A stretch of DNA of 64,000 nucleotides from JBMNUM01 sp050946275 (GCA_050946275.1 JBMNUM010000003.1:60437-124436), one strand, 5' to 3'. Numbered from the stretch's first letter, positions 1 to 8,075 are shown. Notes: generated from the sequence alone by a model not told the origin. Translations and numbers: made by a program.

Positions 1-246
1 GCGGAGCGGCAGTTCCTCCGCACCGTGCTCGCCTCGCGCGGCATTGAGGTACAGGGCGAGGCGAACTACCTCTTCTTCGAGCTCGACGACGGGGGAGCGC
101 TGGCGGCGAAGATGCGCGAGCGCGGCATCCTCATCCGCGACTGCTCCAACTACGAGAGCCTCGCGCCTGGAGCCTACCGCATCGCGGTGAAGACCCATCC
201 CGAGAACATGAGCCTGCTGCGCGCCCTCGACGCCTGCCTGCGATGA
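1..246 (+). CDS. cobD: Threonine-phosphate decarboxylase / histidinol-phosphate aminotransferase-like PLP enzyme, C-terminal end
   Basis: Only the last 81 residues are inside the window; the frame is open from base 1. The tail carries the pattern RGILIRDCSNYESL followed by YRIAVKT and a final EN..LL..L helix, as at the C-terminus of class I/II PLP aminotransferases of the HisC/CobD branch. CobD makes (R)-1-amino-2-propanol phosphate for the cobalamin nucleotide loop. HisC is the alternative, but cobQ, cbiC and a B12 riboswitch close by favour CobD. The stop codon lies inside the ATGAGTC palindrome that begins at 243. Confidence 0.72.
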   Translation, partial: AERQFLRTVLASRGIEVQGEANYLFFELDDGGALAAKMRERGILIRDCSNYESLAPGAYRIAVKTHPENMSLLRALDACLR

Positions 247-273
247 GTCGCAGGACTGTCCTTTGACTCATTT
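243..273. repeat. ATGAGTC...GACTCAT palindrome at the end of cobD
   Basis: ATGAGTC at the left and GACTCAT at the right enclose AGGACTGTCCT, itself a palindrome, so the stretch can fold into a strong hairpin. The left arm overlaps the cobD stop codon. Similar palindromes recur at 1393, 5031, 9309 and 9346. It could end cobD transcription, but only a short TTT follows. Confidence 0.6.
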
Positions 274-312
274 GATTCAAAGAGGGCTGCCTACGCGGCC
301 GCGGCCTCCCCG

Positions 313-1215
313 CTACGACCTCGGGCCGTACACGTACACCTCGTGAATCTCGTGGTCGTAGCCGTCGTAGAAACCGACCGGCATGCCCTGCACGATCTTC
401 GCGCCACGGTTGTAGAGCACGAGCATCTCGCCCGAGTCCTCATCGAAGGTCAGTCCCTCAATCTCGCCCTGGAGCTGGACGTCGTCGAGCGTCTTCGCGG
501 GCACGACCTCCACCTCGGTTGCCCCGTCGGCGAGCTCGAAGCGGTACGCGTGGTCGGGGGCGTTCTTGTCAGCGTCGCCGTCATCGGCGGTGACGTAGTA
601 GCCGCCATCGTGGTAGGCGATTCCCTGAATCCACTTGGGGGCGGGGGAGAGGAGCACCTTGCCCAGGTACTCACCCGACTCGAGGTCGTAGTTGTAGATA
701 TACTCGCCGGTGTCGGTCCATGCGCACATCGAGACGACCTTCGTGTCGGGGTTCACGCAGATGCCGCTGCACTCGTCCTGTCCGCTCTCCTTATCGAAGT
801 TGAATGTGCGCTTGAGCTGCAGCGTGTCGCCATCGTAGACGGCGATCTGGATGTTCGAGGCGACGCCGTCCTCGAACAGCTCCACGCCGCAGTACACCTC
901 GTTGTCGTGCACGTCGATGTCGCCGATGTGGTTCACCTCGAGTTCGTAGCCCTTCTCGAAGGGGGAGTCGTTCGTCGCGACGAGGTTCCAGTCCTTGTCG
1001 TATTTGGAGAGCGTGGTCGAGCCGCTCACCCAGTAGCTTCCGTTCTCGGCCGCAACTCCCTGCCGGCCGTCGACCTCCACGACCTTCGCCAGCTCTCTCG
1101 ACTCGTCGTTTCCGCTCTCCGCCGAACCGGCGTCCTGCGCGCAGCCTGCCAAGGGCAAGACCAGGACCAGCGAGGCGGCGACGGCGATCAATGCGTTCCT
1201 GAGTTGCTTGTTCAT
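313..1215 (-). CDS. Secreted lipoprotein with beta-propeller-like body, function unknown
   Basis: 300 residues. The start at 1215 is preceded by a GGAAGGG ribosome-binding site and begins a clear lipoprotein signal (MNKQLRNALIAV, then LPLAGC with the lipidated Cys near residue 26). The mature part repeats short segments ending in aromatic or Gly-Asp motifs (SYWVSGSTTL, HIGDIDVHDNEVYCG, ICVNPDTKVVSM, GEIEGLTFDEDSGEMLVLY), which looks like blades of a beta-propeller. It is convergent with cobD and divergent from cobQ. No catalytic motif is seen. A role in ligand binding next to the corrinoid genes would be inference only. Confidence 0.75.
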   Translation of the reverse strand: MNKQLRNALIAVAASLVLVLPLAGCAQDAGSAESGNDESRELAKVVEVDGRQGVAAENGSYWVSGSTTLSKYDKDWNLVATNDSPFEKGYELEVNHIGDIDVHDNEVYCGVELFEDGVASNIQIAVYDGDTLQLKRTFNFDKESGQDECSGICVNPDTKVVSMCAWTDTGEYIYNYDLESGEYLGKVLLSPAPKWIQGIAYHDGGYYVTADDGDADKNAPDHAYRFELADGATEVEVVPAKTLDDVQLQGEIEGLTFDEDSGEMLVLYNRGAKIVQGMPVGFYDGYDHEIHEVYVYGPRS

Positions 1216-1326
1216 CGGGGTTTCCCTTCCATAATTGCCTGCTGGCGCGAAGGCCGTTGGTGCAGAGGCACTCAATGTGCGCTAAAGGCATCGTACACCA
1301 GATACGGCGCTGGCATCATCCGTCAA

Positions 1327-1355
1327 CTGGAACGCTCCCCGGGGGAACGTTCCAG
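1327..1355. repeat. GGAACGCTCCCC palindrome (family A)
   Basis: CTGGAACGCTCCCC is followed by its near-exact inverse GGGGGAACGTTCCAG. It lies between the divergent lipoprotein and cobQ genes. The same palindrome occurs at 6917 (twice, inside a gene), 34034 and 43912. Confidence 0.75.
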
Positions 1356-1392
1356 TCTGGGCCGAATCATTCCCCTGATGCGGCAAACCTCG

Positions 1393-1429
1393 CCGAATGA
1401 GTCAAAGGACAGCCCTTCGACTCATTCGG
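1393..1429. repeat. CCGAATGAGTC...GACTCATTCGG palindrome upstream of cobQ
   Basis: Arms CCGAATGAGTC and GACTCATTCGG with an inner AAGG/CCTT pairing. It lies 80 bp before the cobQ start, in the likely promoter or leader region. It is a candidate operator because related palindromes sit beside other genes of this corrinoid locus. Confidence 0.55.
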
Positions 1430-1507
1430 CCGCGCGGGTGGCGGATGGCGGTCCATTATGTGAGAAGATACGGAGGAACAATCTTCTTGAAGAACAAAGG
1501 GGCGCGC

Positions 1508-3106
1508 ATGGCGAAGTCGATCATGATCCAGGGAACCACCTCCAACGCGGGCAAGAGCCTACTCGTCACGGCTTTGTGCCGCATCCTCGCGCAAGACGGC
1601 TACCGCGTCGCGCCCTTCAAGAGCCAGAACATGGCGCTCAACAGCTTCGTCACCAACGAAGGCCTCGAGATGGGCCGCGCGCAGGTCGCGCAGGCCGAGG
1701 CCGCCGGCGTCGAGCCATCCGTGCTCATGAACCCCATCCTGCTCAAGCCCACCGGCGACACGGGCAGCCAGGTCATCGTGCGCGGCGAGGTCGTCGGCGA
1801 CATGGAGGCAGCCGCGTACTACGACTACAAGCAGACCCTGCGCCCCGTCATCCAGGAGTGCTACGACGAGCTCGACTCGCGCAGCGACATCGTCGTGCTC
1901 GAGGGTGCCGGCTCACCGGCAGAGATCAACCTCAAGGCCAACGACATCGTGAACATGGGCATGGCCAAGATGGCCTCCGCGCCCGTGCTGCTCGCCGGCG
2001 ACATCGACCTTGGCGGCGTGTTCGCGAGCCTCTACGGCACCATCGCGCTGCTCGATCCCGACGAGCGCCCGTATGTGAAGGGCACGCTCATCAACAAGTT
2101 CCGCGGAGACGTCTCGCTGCTCGAGCCCGGCCTCGTGCAGCTCGCCGCGCTCACGGGTGTGCCGACGCTCGGTGTCGTGCCCTGGCTCGACGTGGCCATC
2201 GATGCCGAGGATTCGCAATCGTCGGACATCCCCGTCTCGTCGATCCCGAACTCCGCGGTCGACATCGTCATCATCAAGCTCCCGCACATCTCGAACTTCA
2301 CCGACTTCGCGCCGCTTGCGCACTACCCGCATGTGTCGCTTCGCTATGTGGAGTCGCCCTCGCAGGTCGGGCGCCCGCACATGATCGTCGTGCCCGGCAC
2401 CAAGAACACCATGGCCGACCTCGCGTGGCTCAAAGAGCATGGCTTCGGCAATGTGCTGCGCGCCAGCTCCATGAGCGGCACGCTCGTCATGGGCATCTGC
2501 GGCGGCTATCAGATGCTCGGCGAGCGCATCGCCGACCCGCATGGCGTCGAGGGCGGCGGCGAGGTGCTCGGCCTGGGGCTCCTGCCCGTGCAGACCGTCT
2601 TCACCGGCGAGAAACGCCGCACGCGCGTCATCGGCCGCGTCGGCGACCTCGGCACGGACAGCCCGTTCGCGGGGCTCTCGGGCACGACGTTCTCCGGCTA
2701 CGAGATCCACATGGGCGAGACGGAGCCGCTGCCGTGCGCCGCTTCCGGCAACGAGCCGGGCGCGGGCGCGTTCTCTCGCCTCGCGCTCGCGGGTGACGGC
2801 CTTGTCCCGCTCGGCAACGGCGGGGAGGGGAGCGCTGCGGCCACGGGCGCGGGCGCCGACGCCGCGCCCGATGGCTTCGTTCGAGGCAATGTGCTCGGCA
2901 CCTATTGTCACGGCATCTTCGAGGACGGCACGTTCCCCGATGCCTTCGTGGAGTTCATGTCCGTCCGCGCGAACATCATGAAGCGTGGCTTTCCGAAGGA
3001 GACGTTCGCGGCGTTCAAGAACCGCCAATACGACGAGCTCGCCGCTGCGGTCCGCGAGGCGCTCGACATGGACGCTGTCATGCGCGTCATCGAGCAGGGA
3101 GTGTAG
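1508..3106 (+). CDS. cobQ: Cobyric acid synthase (glutamine-hydrolysing)
   Basis: 532 residues, near the usual CobQ/CbiP length. It amidates the b, d, e and g side chains of adenosylcobyrinic acid a,c-diamide using glutamine and ATP. The N-terminal P-loop-like ATPase domain opens with MIQGTTSNAGKS (GTTSNAGKS at 9-17) and continues with FKSQNMALNS, a CobQ signature. The C-terminal class I glutaminase-type domain has the nucleophile Cys331 in MGICGGYQMLG and His468 in TYCHGIFED. The ATG at 1508 was chosen because an AAAGGGG site precedes it and the conserved N-terminus starts there; the longer upstream frame has no family similarity. An Ala/Gly-rich insert near residues 440-455 looks disordered. 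Confidence 0.96.
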   Translation: MAKSIMIQGTTSNAGKSLLVTALCRILAQDGYRVAPFKSQNMALNSFVTNEGLEMGRAQVAQAEAAGVEPSVLMNPILLKPTGDTGSQVIVRGEVVGDMEAAAYYDYKQTLRPVIQECYDELDSRSDIVVLEGAGSPAEINLKANDIVNMGMAKMASAPVLLAGDIDLGGVFASLYGTIALLDPDERPYVKGTLINKFRGDVSLLEPGLVQLAALTGVPTLGVVPWLDVAIDAEDSQSSDIPVSSIPNSAVDIVIIKLPHISNFTDFAPLAHYPHVSLRYVESPSQVGRPHMIVVPGTKNTMADLAWLKEHGFGNVLRASSMSGTLVMGICGGYQMLGERIADPHGVEGGGEVLGLGLLPVQTVFTGEKRRTRVIGRVGDLGTDSPFAGLSGTTFSGYEIHMGETEPLPCAASGNEPGAGAFSRLALAGDGLVPLGNGGEGSAAATGAGADAAPDGFVRGNVLGTYCHGIFEDGTFPDAFVEFMSVRANIMKRGFPKETFAAFKNRQYDELAAAVREALDMDAVMRVIEQGV

Positions 3107-3611
3107 CGGGCTGATGGCGTGACAGGTGAAGCCCGTTGACCTGCCCGCGTTCCGACCGTAAGCACTCTTAACGAGATGTCGTTATCAATTGTTCTTCGAA
3201 TGTCAAGGGCAGTGCTTGCATCTGGCAATTTCATCATTTTCGTACTTTATTTCACTACTTTTTAGCATGCTTTTTACGTAAAATCGCAGTCTAACGCACT
3301 ACATATTTCACTAATCAAAAACAAACAAAATAGGCATAAGTAAAACAACATACAAAAGAACATATTTATTACTGGCTATTTAAAGCAAATTATGGATTAT
3401 TTGTGAATTTTTGAAAAAGGCGTACTGACGCTTGCAGAACGCGGGCCGTTCCAACGTACGTCTTGGCTATGGTTTGAAATTGCAGACGCATGTGCGAACG
3501 CGTATGAGTCAGGCATTTAACGGAGAGGGATTTGGAAGAAAGGGAGGTTCGCTATCGGAAAGTTGACTTGCGTGTTCTAGGTAAGTGTTCCTTGCAGGAA
3601 TGGAGGTAGAA
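3107..3611. promoter_or_regulatory. AT-rich intergenic region upstream of the MFS gene
   Basis: About 500 bp without a convincing gene. From roughly 3170 to 3430 the base composition drops sharply compared with the GC-rich genes on both sides, with runs such as TTTTTACG, TATTTCACTA, AACATATTTATTAC and TTATGGATTATTTGTG. This is typical of a long regulated promoter or of horizontally acquired sequence. No clear -35/-10 pair can be singled out. A GGAGG site at 3602-3606 serves the MFS start. Confidence 0.5.
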
Positions 3612-4901
3612 ATGACTACAGAAGTCACTGGCTCTGGAGTCCAAGTCCCGAAGATGGGCAAGGGCGCATGGGTAATCGCGATCACCGTGTGGATCATCGG
3701 TATCGTGCTCGCCATCGCCCAGTACAAGGCCATGGCGACGACGACGTTCATCGCCGAGGACATGGGCCTGACGGCCACCCAGGCTGGTTGGATTTCCGGT
3801 ATCTTCACGTTCACCGGCATCATCCTGGCCTTCCCTGCCGCAGGTATTCTCAAGAAGCTCGGTCCGAAGATGGCCCTGATCCTCTCCACCGGCTTCGCGG
3901 TCGTCGGCGGCATCGTCGGCTTCTTCGCTCCCGGCTTCGCTCCGATGATCGCCTCCCGTATCGTCGAGGGTGTCGGCCTCGGCCTCGTCGGCGTTGTCGG
4001 CCCGGCCACCATCGCGATGTGGTTCCCGATCGAGAAGCGCGGTCTTCCGATGGGCATCTGGTCGAACTGGCAGACGGTCGGTATCTCGATCTGCTTCTTC
4101 ACCTCGGTCCCGATGACCATGTCGATGGGCTGGCGCTCGCTGTGGATCATGGGCGTCATCTGCTGCGCCGTTGGTCTGATTCTGGCCGCGATTATCGTTA
4201 AGGCTCCGCCCAAGGAGTACAACCATGCCGACGTCCAGGACGACGATGCCAAGCTCTTCAAGGTCTTCGGCATGCGCGACGTCTGGCTGGTCGCCCTGGC
4301 CGGTCTGGCGTTCGGTCTCTCGAACTCCGTCGTCATCCAGTGGGTTGCCCCGTACTGGATCAACAACACCGGCATGGATCCCGGACTTGCCGCCAACATG
4401 ACCGGCATCCTGTTCACCATCGAGAGTGTCTTCACCATCGTCTGGGGTGTCGTGTTCAACAAGATGAAGTCCCGCAAGAAGGGCATCGTTACCTTCTCCG
4501 GCCTCTATGCCGTTAGCTTCATCTTCATCTTCTCCACGAGCACGGTTTCTCTTGCCTGGGCTTCGATGTTCTTCTATGCCATCGTCGAGGCGTTCTTCAT
4601 CATGGCGATGTGGACGCTCGTCGGCCAGACCACTCCCGACCCGCGCGTTGCGGCTGGCGCGATGGCCGTCTACACGATCGTGGTTGACCTCGGCATGTGG
4701 CTCGGCCCGATCTTCTCCGGCATGATCCTCGACCACGCTGCTATCGCGGCTGGTATCGATCCCACCGGTGGTGCAGGTGCTGCCGTGCCCGGCGCGTTCC
4801 TCGGCTGCATGGCCTTCTCCGTGACCTTCCAGGTCATCGCGACGATTGCCTGGGCGGCTCTGAGGCTGTACGACGAGCAGGGCAATAGGGTCAAGATGTA
4901 G
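3612..4901 (+). CDS. Major facilitator superfamily transporter
   Basis: 429 residues with about twelve hydrophobic segments in two halves, split by a charged loop near residues 205-220 (KAPPKEYNHADVQDDDAK). The first cytoplasmic loop has GILKKLGPKMAL, corresponding to the MFS loop 2-3 motif, and EKRGLPMGIWSNW follows the fifth helix. The start at 3612 has GGAGG eight bases upstream and is preferred to the GTG at 3585. The substrate is not readable. It resembles the cyanate/nitrate-type MFS carriers abundant in Coriobacteriia. A strong terminator follows. The AT-rich upstream region suggests separate regulation. Confidence 0.85.
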   Translation: MTTEVTGSGVQVPKMGKGAWVIAITVWIIGIVLAIAQYKAMATTTFIAEDMGLTATQAGWISGIFTFTGIILAFPAAGILKKLGPKMALILSTGFAVVGGIVGFFAPGFAPMIASRIVEGVGLGLVGVVGPATIAMWFPIEKRGLPMGIWSNWQTVGISICFFTSVPMTMSMGWRSLWIMGVICCAVGLILAAIIVKAPPKEYNHADVQDDDAKLFKVFGMRDVWLVALAGLAFGLSNSVVIQWVAPYWINNTGMDPGLAANMTGILFTIESVFTIVWGVVFNKMKSRKKGIVTFSGLYAVSFIFIFSTSTVSLAWASMFFYAIVEAFFIMAMWTLVGQTTPDPRVAAGAMAVYTIVVDLGMWLGPIFSGMILDHAAIAAGIDPTGGAGAAVPGAFLGCMAFSVTFQVIATIAWAALRLYDEQGNRVKM

Positions 4902-4971
4902 GACTGGCGTACGCCACGATCTTGAAAGCACGAGTGCTTGATTAGCTTCGAATAACTCGTGCGAACCCAAG

Positions 4972-5005
4972 GCTCCGGCTCCGCTTCGGCGGGGCCGGAG
5001 CTTTT
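4972..5005 (+). terminator. Rho-independent terminator after the MFS gene
   Basis: GCTCCGGC and GGCCGGAGC form a GC-rich stem around TCCGCTTCGGCGG, followed by TTTT. Confidence 0.85.
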
Positions 5006-5026
5006 CTCATGCCCTCGCGCGCTCGG

Positions 5027-5063
5027 TATAATGAGTCGATAATGACAGCCATCATCGACTCAT
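5027..5063 (+). promoter_or_regulatory. TATAAT -10 box followed by an ATGAGTCGAT palindrome upstream of cbiC
   Basis: A perfect TATAAT at 5027-5032 runs directly into ATGAGTCGATAATG...CATCATCGACTCAT (5031-5063), an almost perfect inverted repeat with 10-bp outer arms. The palindrome would cover the transcription start, an arrangement typical of an operator or a leader hairpin. The -35 region is weak (TTCTCA at 5004). Confidence 0.6.
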
Positions 5064-5084
5064 TCGGGGAGGAGGGACGCGGAG

Positions 5085-5732
5085 ATGGCCGACGTGGAGC
5101 GGGTGCTTCCCGCCGACATCGAGCGGCGGAGCATGGAGATCATCGACGCCGAGCTTGCCTCGCGCGGCATCGTGCTCGATGTGCGCAATGCGGCCGTCGT
5201 CAAGCGCGTCATCCACACCTCGGCGGACTTCGACTACGCGGGTAACCTGCGCTTCTCGCCCGGTGCCGTCGATGCGGGCGTCACCGCGCTCAAGGCCGGC
5301 GCGACCATCCTCACCGACACGAACATGGCCCGCGCGGGCGTGAGCAAGCCGGCGCTCGCCAAGCTCGGTGGTGACGTCGTCTGCTACATGGCCGACGAGA
5401 ACGTCGCCCGCACCGCCCGCGAGCAGGGCACAACGCGCGCCGTCGCCTCCATGGAAAAGGCCGCCCGCACACTCGATGCGCCTGTCGTCGCCATCGGGAA
5501 TGCGCCCACCGCGCTCATCCATCTCGTCGAGCTCATCGACGCCGGCGCCATCGCGCCGCGGCTCGTCATCGGCGTCCCCGTGGGGTTCGTGAACGTCGAG
5601 GCGAGCAAGGAGCTCATGATGGAGCGCGCCGACGTACCGTGGATCGTCGCGCGCGGCCGCAAGGGCGGCTCGAACATAGCGGCCGCCATCTGCAACGCGC
5701 TGCTCTACGAGGCCACGGGCCGCCAGTTGTGA
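5085..5732 (+). CDS. cbiC: Precorrin-8X / cobalt-precorrin-8 methylmutase
   Basis: 215 residues, the normal length for CbiC/CobH. It moves the C-11 methyl group to C-12 to give (cobalt-)hydrogenobyrinic acid. The catalytic His is His44 in RVIHTSADFDY, with the downstream family motifs ILTDTNMARAG, AIGNAPTAL and VGFVNVEASKE, then the RGRKGGS loop. The N-terminus starts at the ATG preceded by GGAGGGACGCGGAG. Transcription probably starts at the TATAAT upstream. The permease gene follows after a long palindrome. Confidence 0.95.
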   Translation: MADVERVLPADIERRSMEIIDAELASRGIVLDVRNAAVVKRVIHTSADFDYAGNLRFSPGAVDAGVTALKAGATILTDTNMARAGVSKPALAKLGGDVVCYMADENVARTAREQGTTRAVASMEKAARTLDAPVVAIGNAPTALIHLVELIDAGAIAPRLVIGVPVGFVNVEASKELMMERADVPWIVARGRKGGSNIAAAICNALLYEATGRQL

Positions 5733-5737
5733 AAACG

Positions 5738-5791
5738 TGACAAACGCGTCAGACGTAGTTGTCACGACAATCACGTCTGACGTGTTTGTCA
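5738..5791. repeat. Nested 19-bp inverted repeat between cbiC and the permease
   Basis: TGACAAACGCGTCAGACGT at 5738-5756 is matched by ACGTCTGACGTGTTTGTCA at 5773-5791 with one mismatch. The intervening loop contains a second small palindrome, TTGTCACGACAA. No T-run follows, so it is not an ordinary terminator. Confidence 0.8.
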
Positions 5792-5842
5792 GATTGCATG
5801 CGGTAGTATGGAACGGTCAGCCGATCAGGCGGGGAGAGGCCG

Positions 5843-6889
5843 ATGACCCCAGAGGTTCCAAGCGATATCAGGAGGCGCAAGCGCACGCGGTACACGGTCG
5901 CGTTCGTTGTGCTCGCCGTGCTGCTGCTCGTGTTCCTGGTGCTCAACATCTGCCTCGGCAGCGTGGGCGTGCCGCTCCCGGACGTGCTCGCGGCGCTCTC
6001 GGGCAGCTCGGCGGACGAGCTCTCCCGTGACATCGTGCTCAACATGCGCTTCCCGCGCGCCGTCGCCGCCATCATCCTCGGCGGGGGCCTGTCGCTCGCC
6101 GGCTACCTGCTCCAGACGTTCTTTCACAACCCCATCGCCGGCCCGTTCGTGCTCGGCATCTCGTCGGGCGCGAAGCTCATCGTCGCCATCGTGATGGTGG
6201 TCTTCCTCGGCGCGGGCATCCACATCGGCTCGGTTGTCATGATCCTCGCCGCGTTTGCGGGTGCGATGATGTCCATGGGCTTCGTGCTGCTCGTCTCCAA
6301 GCGCATCCCGGGCATGGCCATGCTCATCGTCGCCGGCATCATGATCGGTTACATCTGCTCGGCCATCACCGACTTCGTCATCACCTTCGCGGACGACTCC
6401 GACATCGTGAACCTACACAACTGGTCGCTCGGCAGCTTCTCGGGCATCACGTGGGGCAACGTCGGCGTGATGGCCGTCGTCATCCTCGCCGCCACGGTGT
6501 GCGTGTTCCTGCTGGCCAAGCCCATCTCGGCCTATCAGCTTGGCGAGAACTACGCGGAGAGCCTCGGCGTTAACATCAAGCGCTTCCGCGCGCTGCTCGT
6601 GCTGCTGTCTAGCCTGCTCTCCGCCTGCGTGACGGCGTTCGCCGGCCCCATCTCGTTCGTGGGTATCGCCGTGCCGCAGCTCGTGAAGAACATCTTCAAG
6701 ACCTCCCGACCGCTGCTCATGGTCCCCGCGTGCTTCGTGGGCGGAGGCGTCTTCTGTCTGTTCTGCGACCTGCTCGCGCGCGTGGCCTTCGCGCCCACGG
6801 AGCTCTCCATCTCGACCGTGACGGCGATCTTCGGCGCACCCGTCGTGATCTGGGTGCTGTTGCGCCGCAAGAAGGGGAGGGTGGAGTAG
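5843..6889 (+). CDS. BtuC/FecCD-type ABC transporter permease
   Basis: 348 residues, the usual FecCD length, with about ten membrane helices. Family landmarks are MRFPRAVAAIILGGGLSLAGYLLQTFFHNPIAGPFVLGISSG (quoted in parts: FPRAVAAIILGGGLSLAG, then NPIAGPFVLGISSG), LGENYAESLGVN and FAGPISFVGIAVPQLV near the coupling helix. It forms the membrane channel for a corrinoid, siderophore or haem importer. The ATPase gene starts at the base after its stop, so the two are co-translated. The cbiC gene upstream and the B12 riboswitch downstream favour a corrinoid substrate, but iron chelate or haem cannot be excluded. GGGGAGAGG precedes the start. Confidence 0.92.
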   Translation: MTPEVPSDIRRRKRTRYTVAFVVLAVLLLVFLVLNICLGSVGVPLPDVLAALSGSSADELSRDIVLNMRFPRAVAAIILGGGLSLAGYLLQTFFHNPIAGPFVLGISSGAKLIVAIVMVVFLGAGIHIGSVVMILAAFAGAMMSMGFVLLVSKRIPGMAMLIVAGIMIGYICSAITDFVITFADDSDIVNLHNWSLGSFSGITWGNVGVMAVVILAATVCVFLLAKPISAYQLGENYAESLGVNIKRFRALLVLLSSLLSACVTAFAGPISFVGIAVPQLVKNIFKTSRPLLMVPACFVGGGVFCLFCDLLARVAFAPTELSISTVTAIFGAPVVIWVLLRRKKGRVE

Positions 6890-7747
6890 ATGTCCGAGCG
6901 CTTCCCGACACCCGGGCTGGAACGCTCCCCCGAGGACCGTTCCAATTGGAACGCTCCCCCGAGGAGCGTTCCAGAACCCTACTTCCGCACCGAGGGCCTG
7001 GCCGTGGGCTACGATGGCAAGCCGCTCATCTCCGGCATCGAGATGAACGTCGAGCGAGGCGAGATCCTCACGCTCATCGGACCCAACGGCGGCGGCAAGT
7101 CGACGATCCTGAAAAGCATCACCGGGCAGCTCGAGCCCATCGCCGGCACCGTGTTCCTCGGCGGGCGCGATATGCGGGCGATCGACCGCAAGGAGCTCGC
7201 GCGCGAGATGGCCGTCATGCTCACGGAGCGCATCAGCCCCGAGCTCATGACGTGCGCGGATGTGGTCGGGATGGGTCGCTATCCCTACACGGGCAGCCTC
7301 GGCATCCTCGCGGAGGAGGATCACGCGATCGTGCTCGAATCGATGGAGGCCGTGCACATCGCCGACCTCGCGGAGCGCGACTTCACCGCCATCAGCGACG
7401 GCCAGCGCCAGCGTGTCATGCTTGCGCGCGCCATCTGCCAGCAGCCCGAGCTCATGATCCTCGACGAGCCCACGTCGTATCTCGACATCCGCTACAAGCT
7501 CGAGCTGCTCGCGACGCTGCTCGACATGTCGCGCGACCGCGGCCTCACCGTCATCATGTCGCTGCACGAGATCGACCTCGCGCAGCATGTCTCCGACAAG
7601 GTCATGTGCGTCGCCGAGGGTCGCATCGACCGTTTCGGCACGCCCGACGAGGTGTTCACCCCGGGCTACATCGACCGCCTCTACGGTCTCACGGTCGGCT
7701 CTTACGACGAGGCGACCGGTCACGTCGAGCTCCCCATCCGGAGATGA
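6890..7747 (+). CDS. ABC transporter ATP-binding protein with palindrome-derived N-terminal insert
   Basis: 285 residues. The nucleotide-binding domain begins near residue 31 (YFRTEGLAVGYDGKPL). Walker A is GPNGGGKST (64-72), the signature is ISDGQRQRV (D replaces G), and Walker B is LMILDEPTS; the switch His lies in SLHEIDLA. It powers the preceding permease, as in BtuD/FecE. The start touches the permease stop. Residues about 9-30 (LERSPEDRSNWNAPPRSVPE) are encoded by two back-to-back copies of the GGAACGCTCCCC palindrome found elsewhere between genes. No other ATG, GTG or TTG lies between this insert and the conserved domain, so it is probably translated. Confidence 0.93.
   Translation: MSERFPTPGLERSPEDRSNWNAPPRSVPEPYFRTEGLAVGYDGKPLISGIEMNVERGEILTLIGPNGGGKSTILKSITGQLEPIAGTVFLGGRDMRAIDRKELAREMAVMLTERISPELMTCADVVGMGRYPYTGSLGILAEEDHAIVLESMEAVHIADLAERDFTAISDGQRQRVMLARAICQQPELMILDEPTSYLDIRYKLELLATLLDMSRDRGLTVIMSLHEIDLAQHVSDKVMCVAEGRIDRFGTPDEVFTPGYIDRLYGLTVGSYDEATGHVELPIRR
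6917..6974. repeat. Double GGAACGCTCCCC palindrome inside the ATPase gene (family A)
   Basis: Two tandem palindromes, each CTGGAACGCTCCCC-like then GAGGA[C/G]CGTTCCA-like, joined by the self-complementary AATT. They keep the reading frame open and add about 20 residues before the ABC domain. The same palindrome lies in intergenic DNA at 1327, 34034 and 43912. Confidence 0.85.
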
Positions 7748-7765
7748 GCCGACCATGTCAAATGC

Positions 7766-7860
7766 GTGTCAAATGGACAGGTCATTTGACACGCTGTCAC
7801 GGAAGTCGCCCGGTCACTTGCGTGACAGTAGCCGTGTCAAGTGACCTGTCCATTTGACAC
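7766..7860. repeat. 95-bp near-perfect long hairpin upstream of the riboswitch
   Basis: The outer arms GTGTCAAATGGACAGGTCA and TGACCTGTCCATTTGACAC pair perfectly. Inside them TTGACACG pairs with CGTGTCAA, and CTGTCACG with CGTGACAG, leaving about 20 loop bases. The arms total more than 30 bp. It starts 18 bp after the ATPase stop and ends about 35 bp before the riboswitch, with no U-tract. Confidence 0.85.
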
Positions 7861-7893
7861 GGGTCCGTTTGTCTACTCGTGGTACGATGGGTT

Positions 7894-8075
7894 CGCATAC
7901 AGGTAATGGCTAGGCGGAGCCGCCTGCTCGCAGGCGGGGCCGGACCGGATGTCCGGCAAGGGGAATGCGGGTGAGAATCCCGCGCTATACCAGTAACCGT
8001 AAACGCCGGCGCTGCTGCGCATGGCAAAGTCGGAATGCCTTTCCGCTGAAACGAGACGCCCTGGGAGATTGTATG
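7894..8075 (+). promoter_or_regulatory. Cobalamin riboswitch
   Basis: The core has the cobalamin-aptamer landmarks in order: GGAATGCGGGTGAGAATCCC (7961-7980), CGCGCTATACCAGTAACCGT (7980-7999), and a B12-box-like AAAGTCGGAATGCC (8026-8039) ending in a CTTTCCGCTG turn. A GC hairpin CCGCCTGC..GCAGGCGG precedes the core. It lies about 240 bp upstream of the CbiK lipoprotein gene, so it probably turns that gene and the following surface and binding-protein genes down when corrinoid is plentiful. Exact ends are approximate. The CGTCCTGTCGA-rich stretch between 8100 and 8300 may hold the expression platform. Confidence 0.85.

Noticed and set aside
343..2796. 817-residue plus-strand open frame
   Set aside because: Low-complexity antisense and off-frame reading of the lipoprotein and cobQ genes; high GC keeps wrong frames open.
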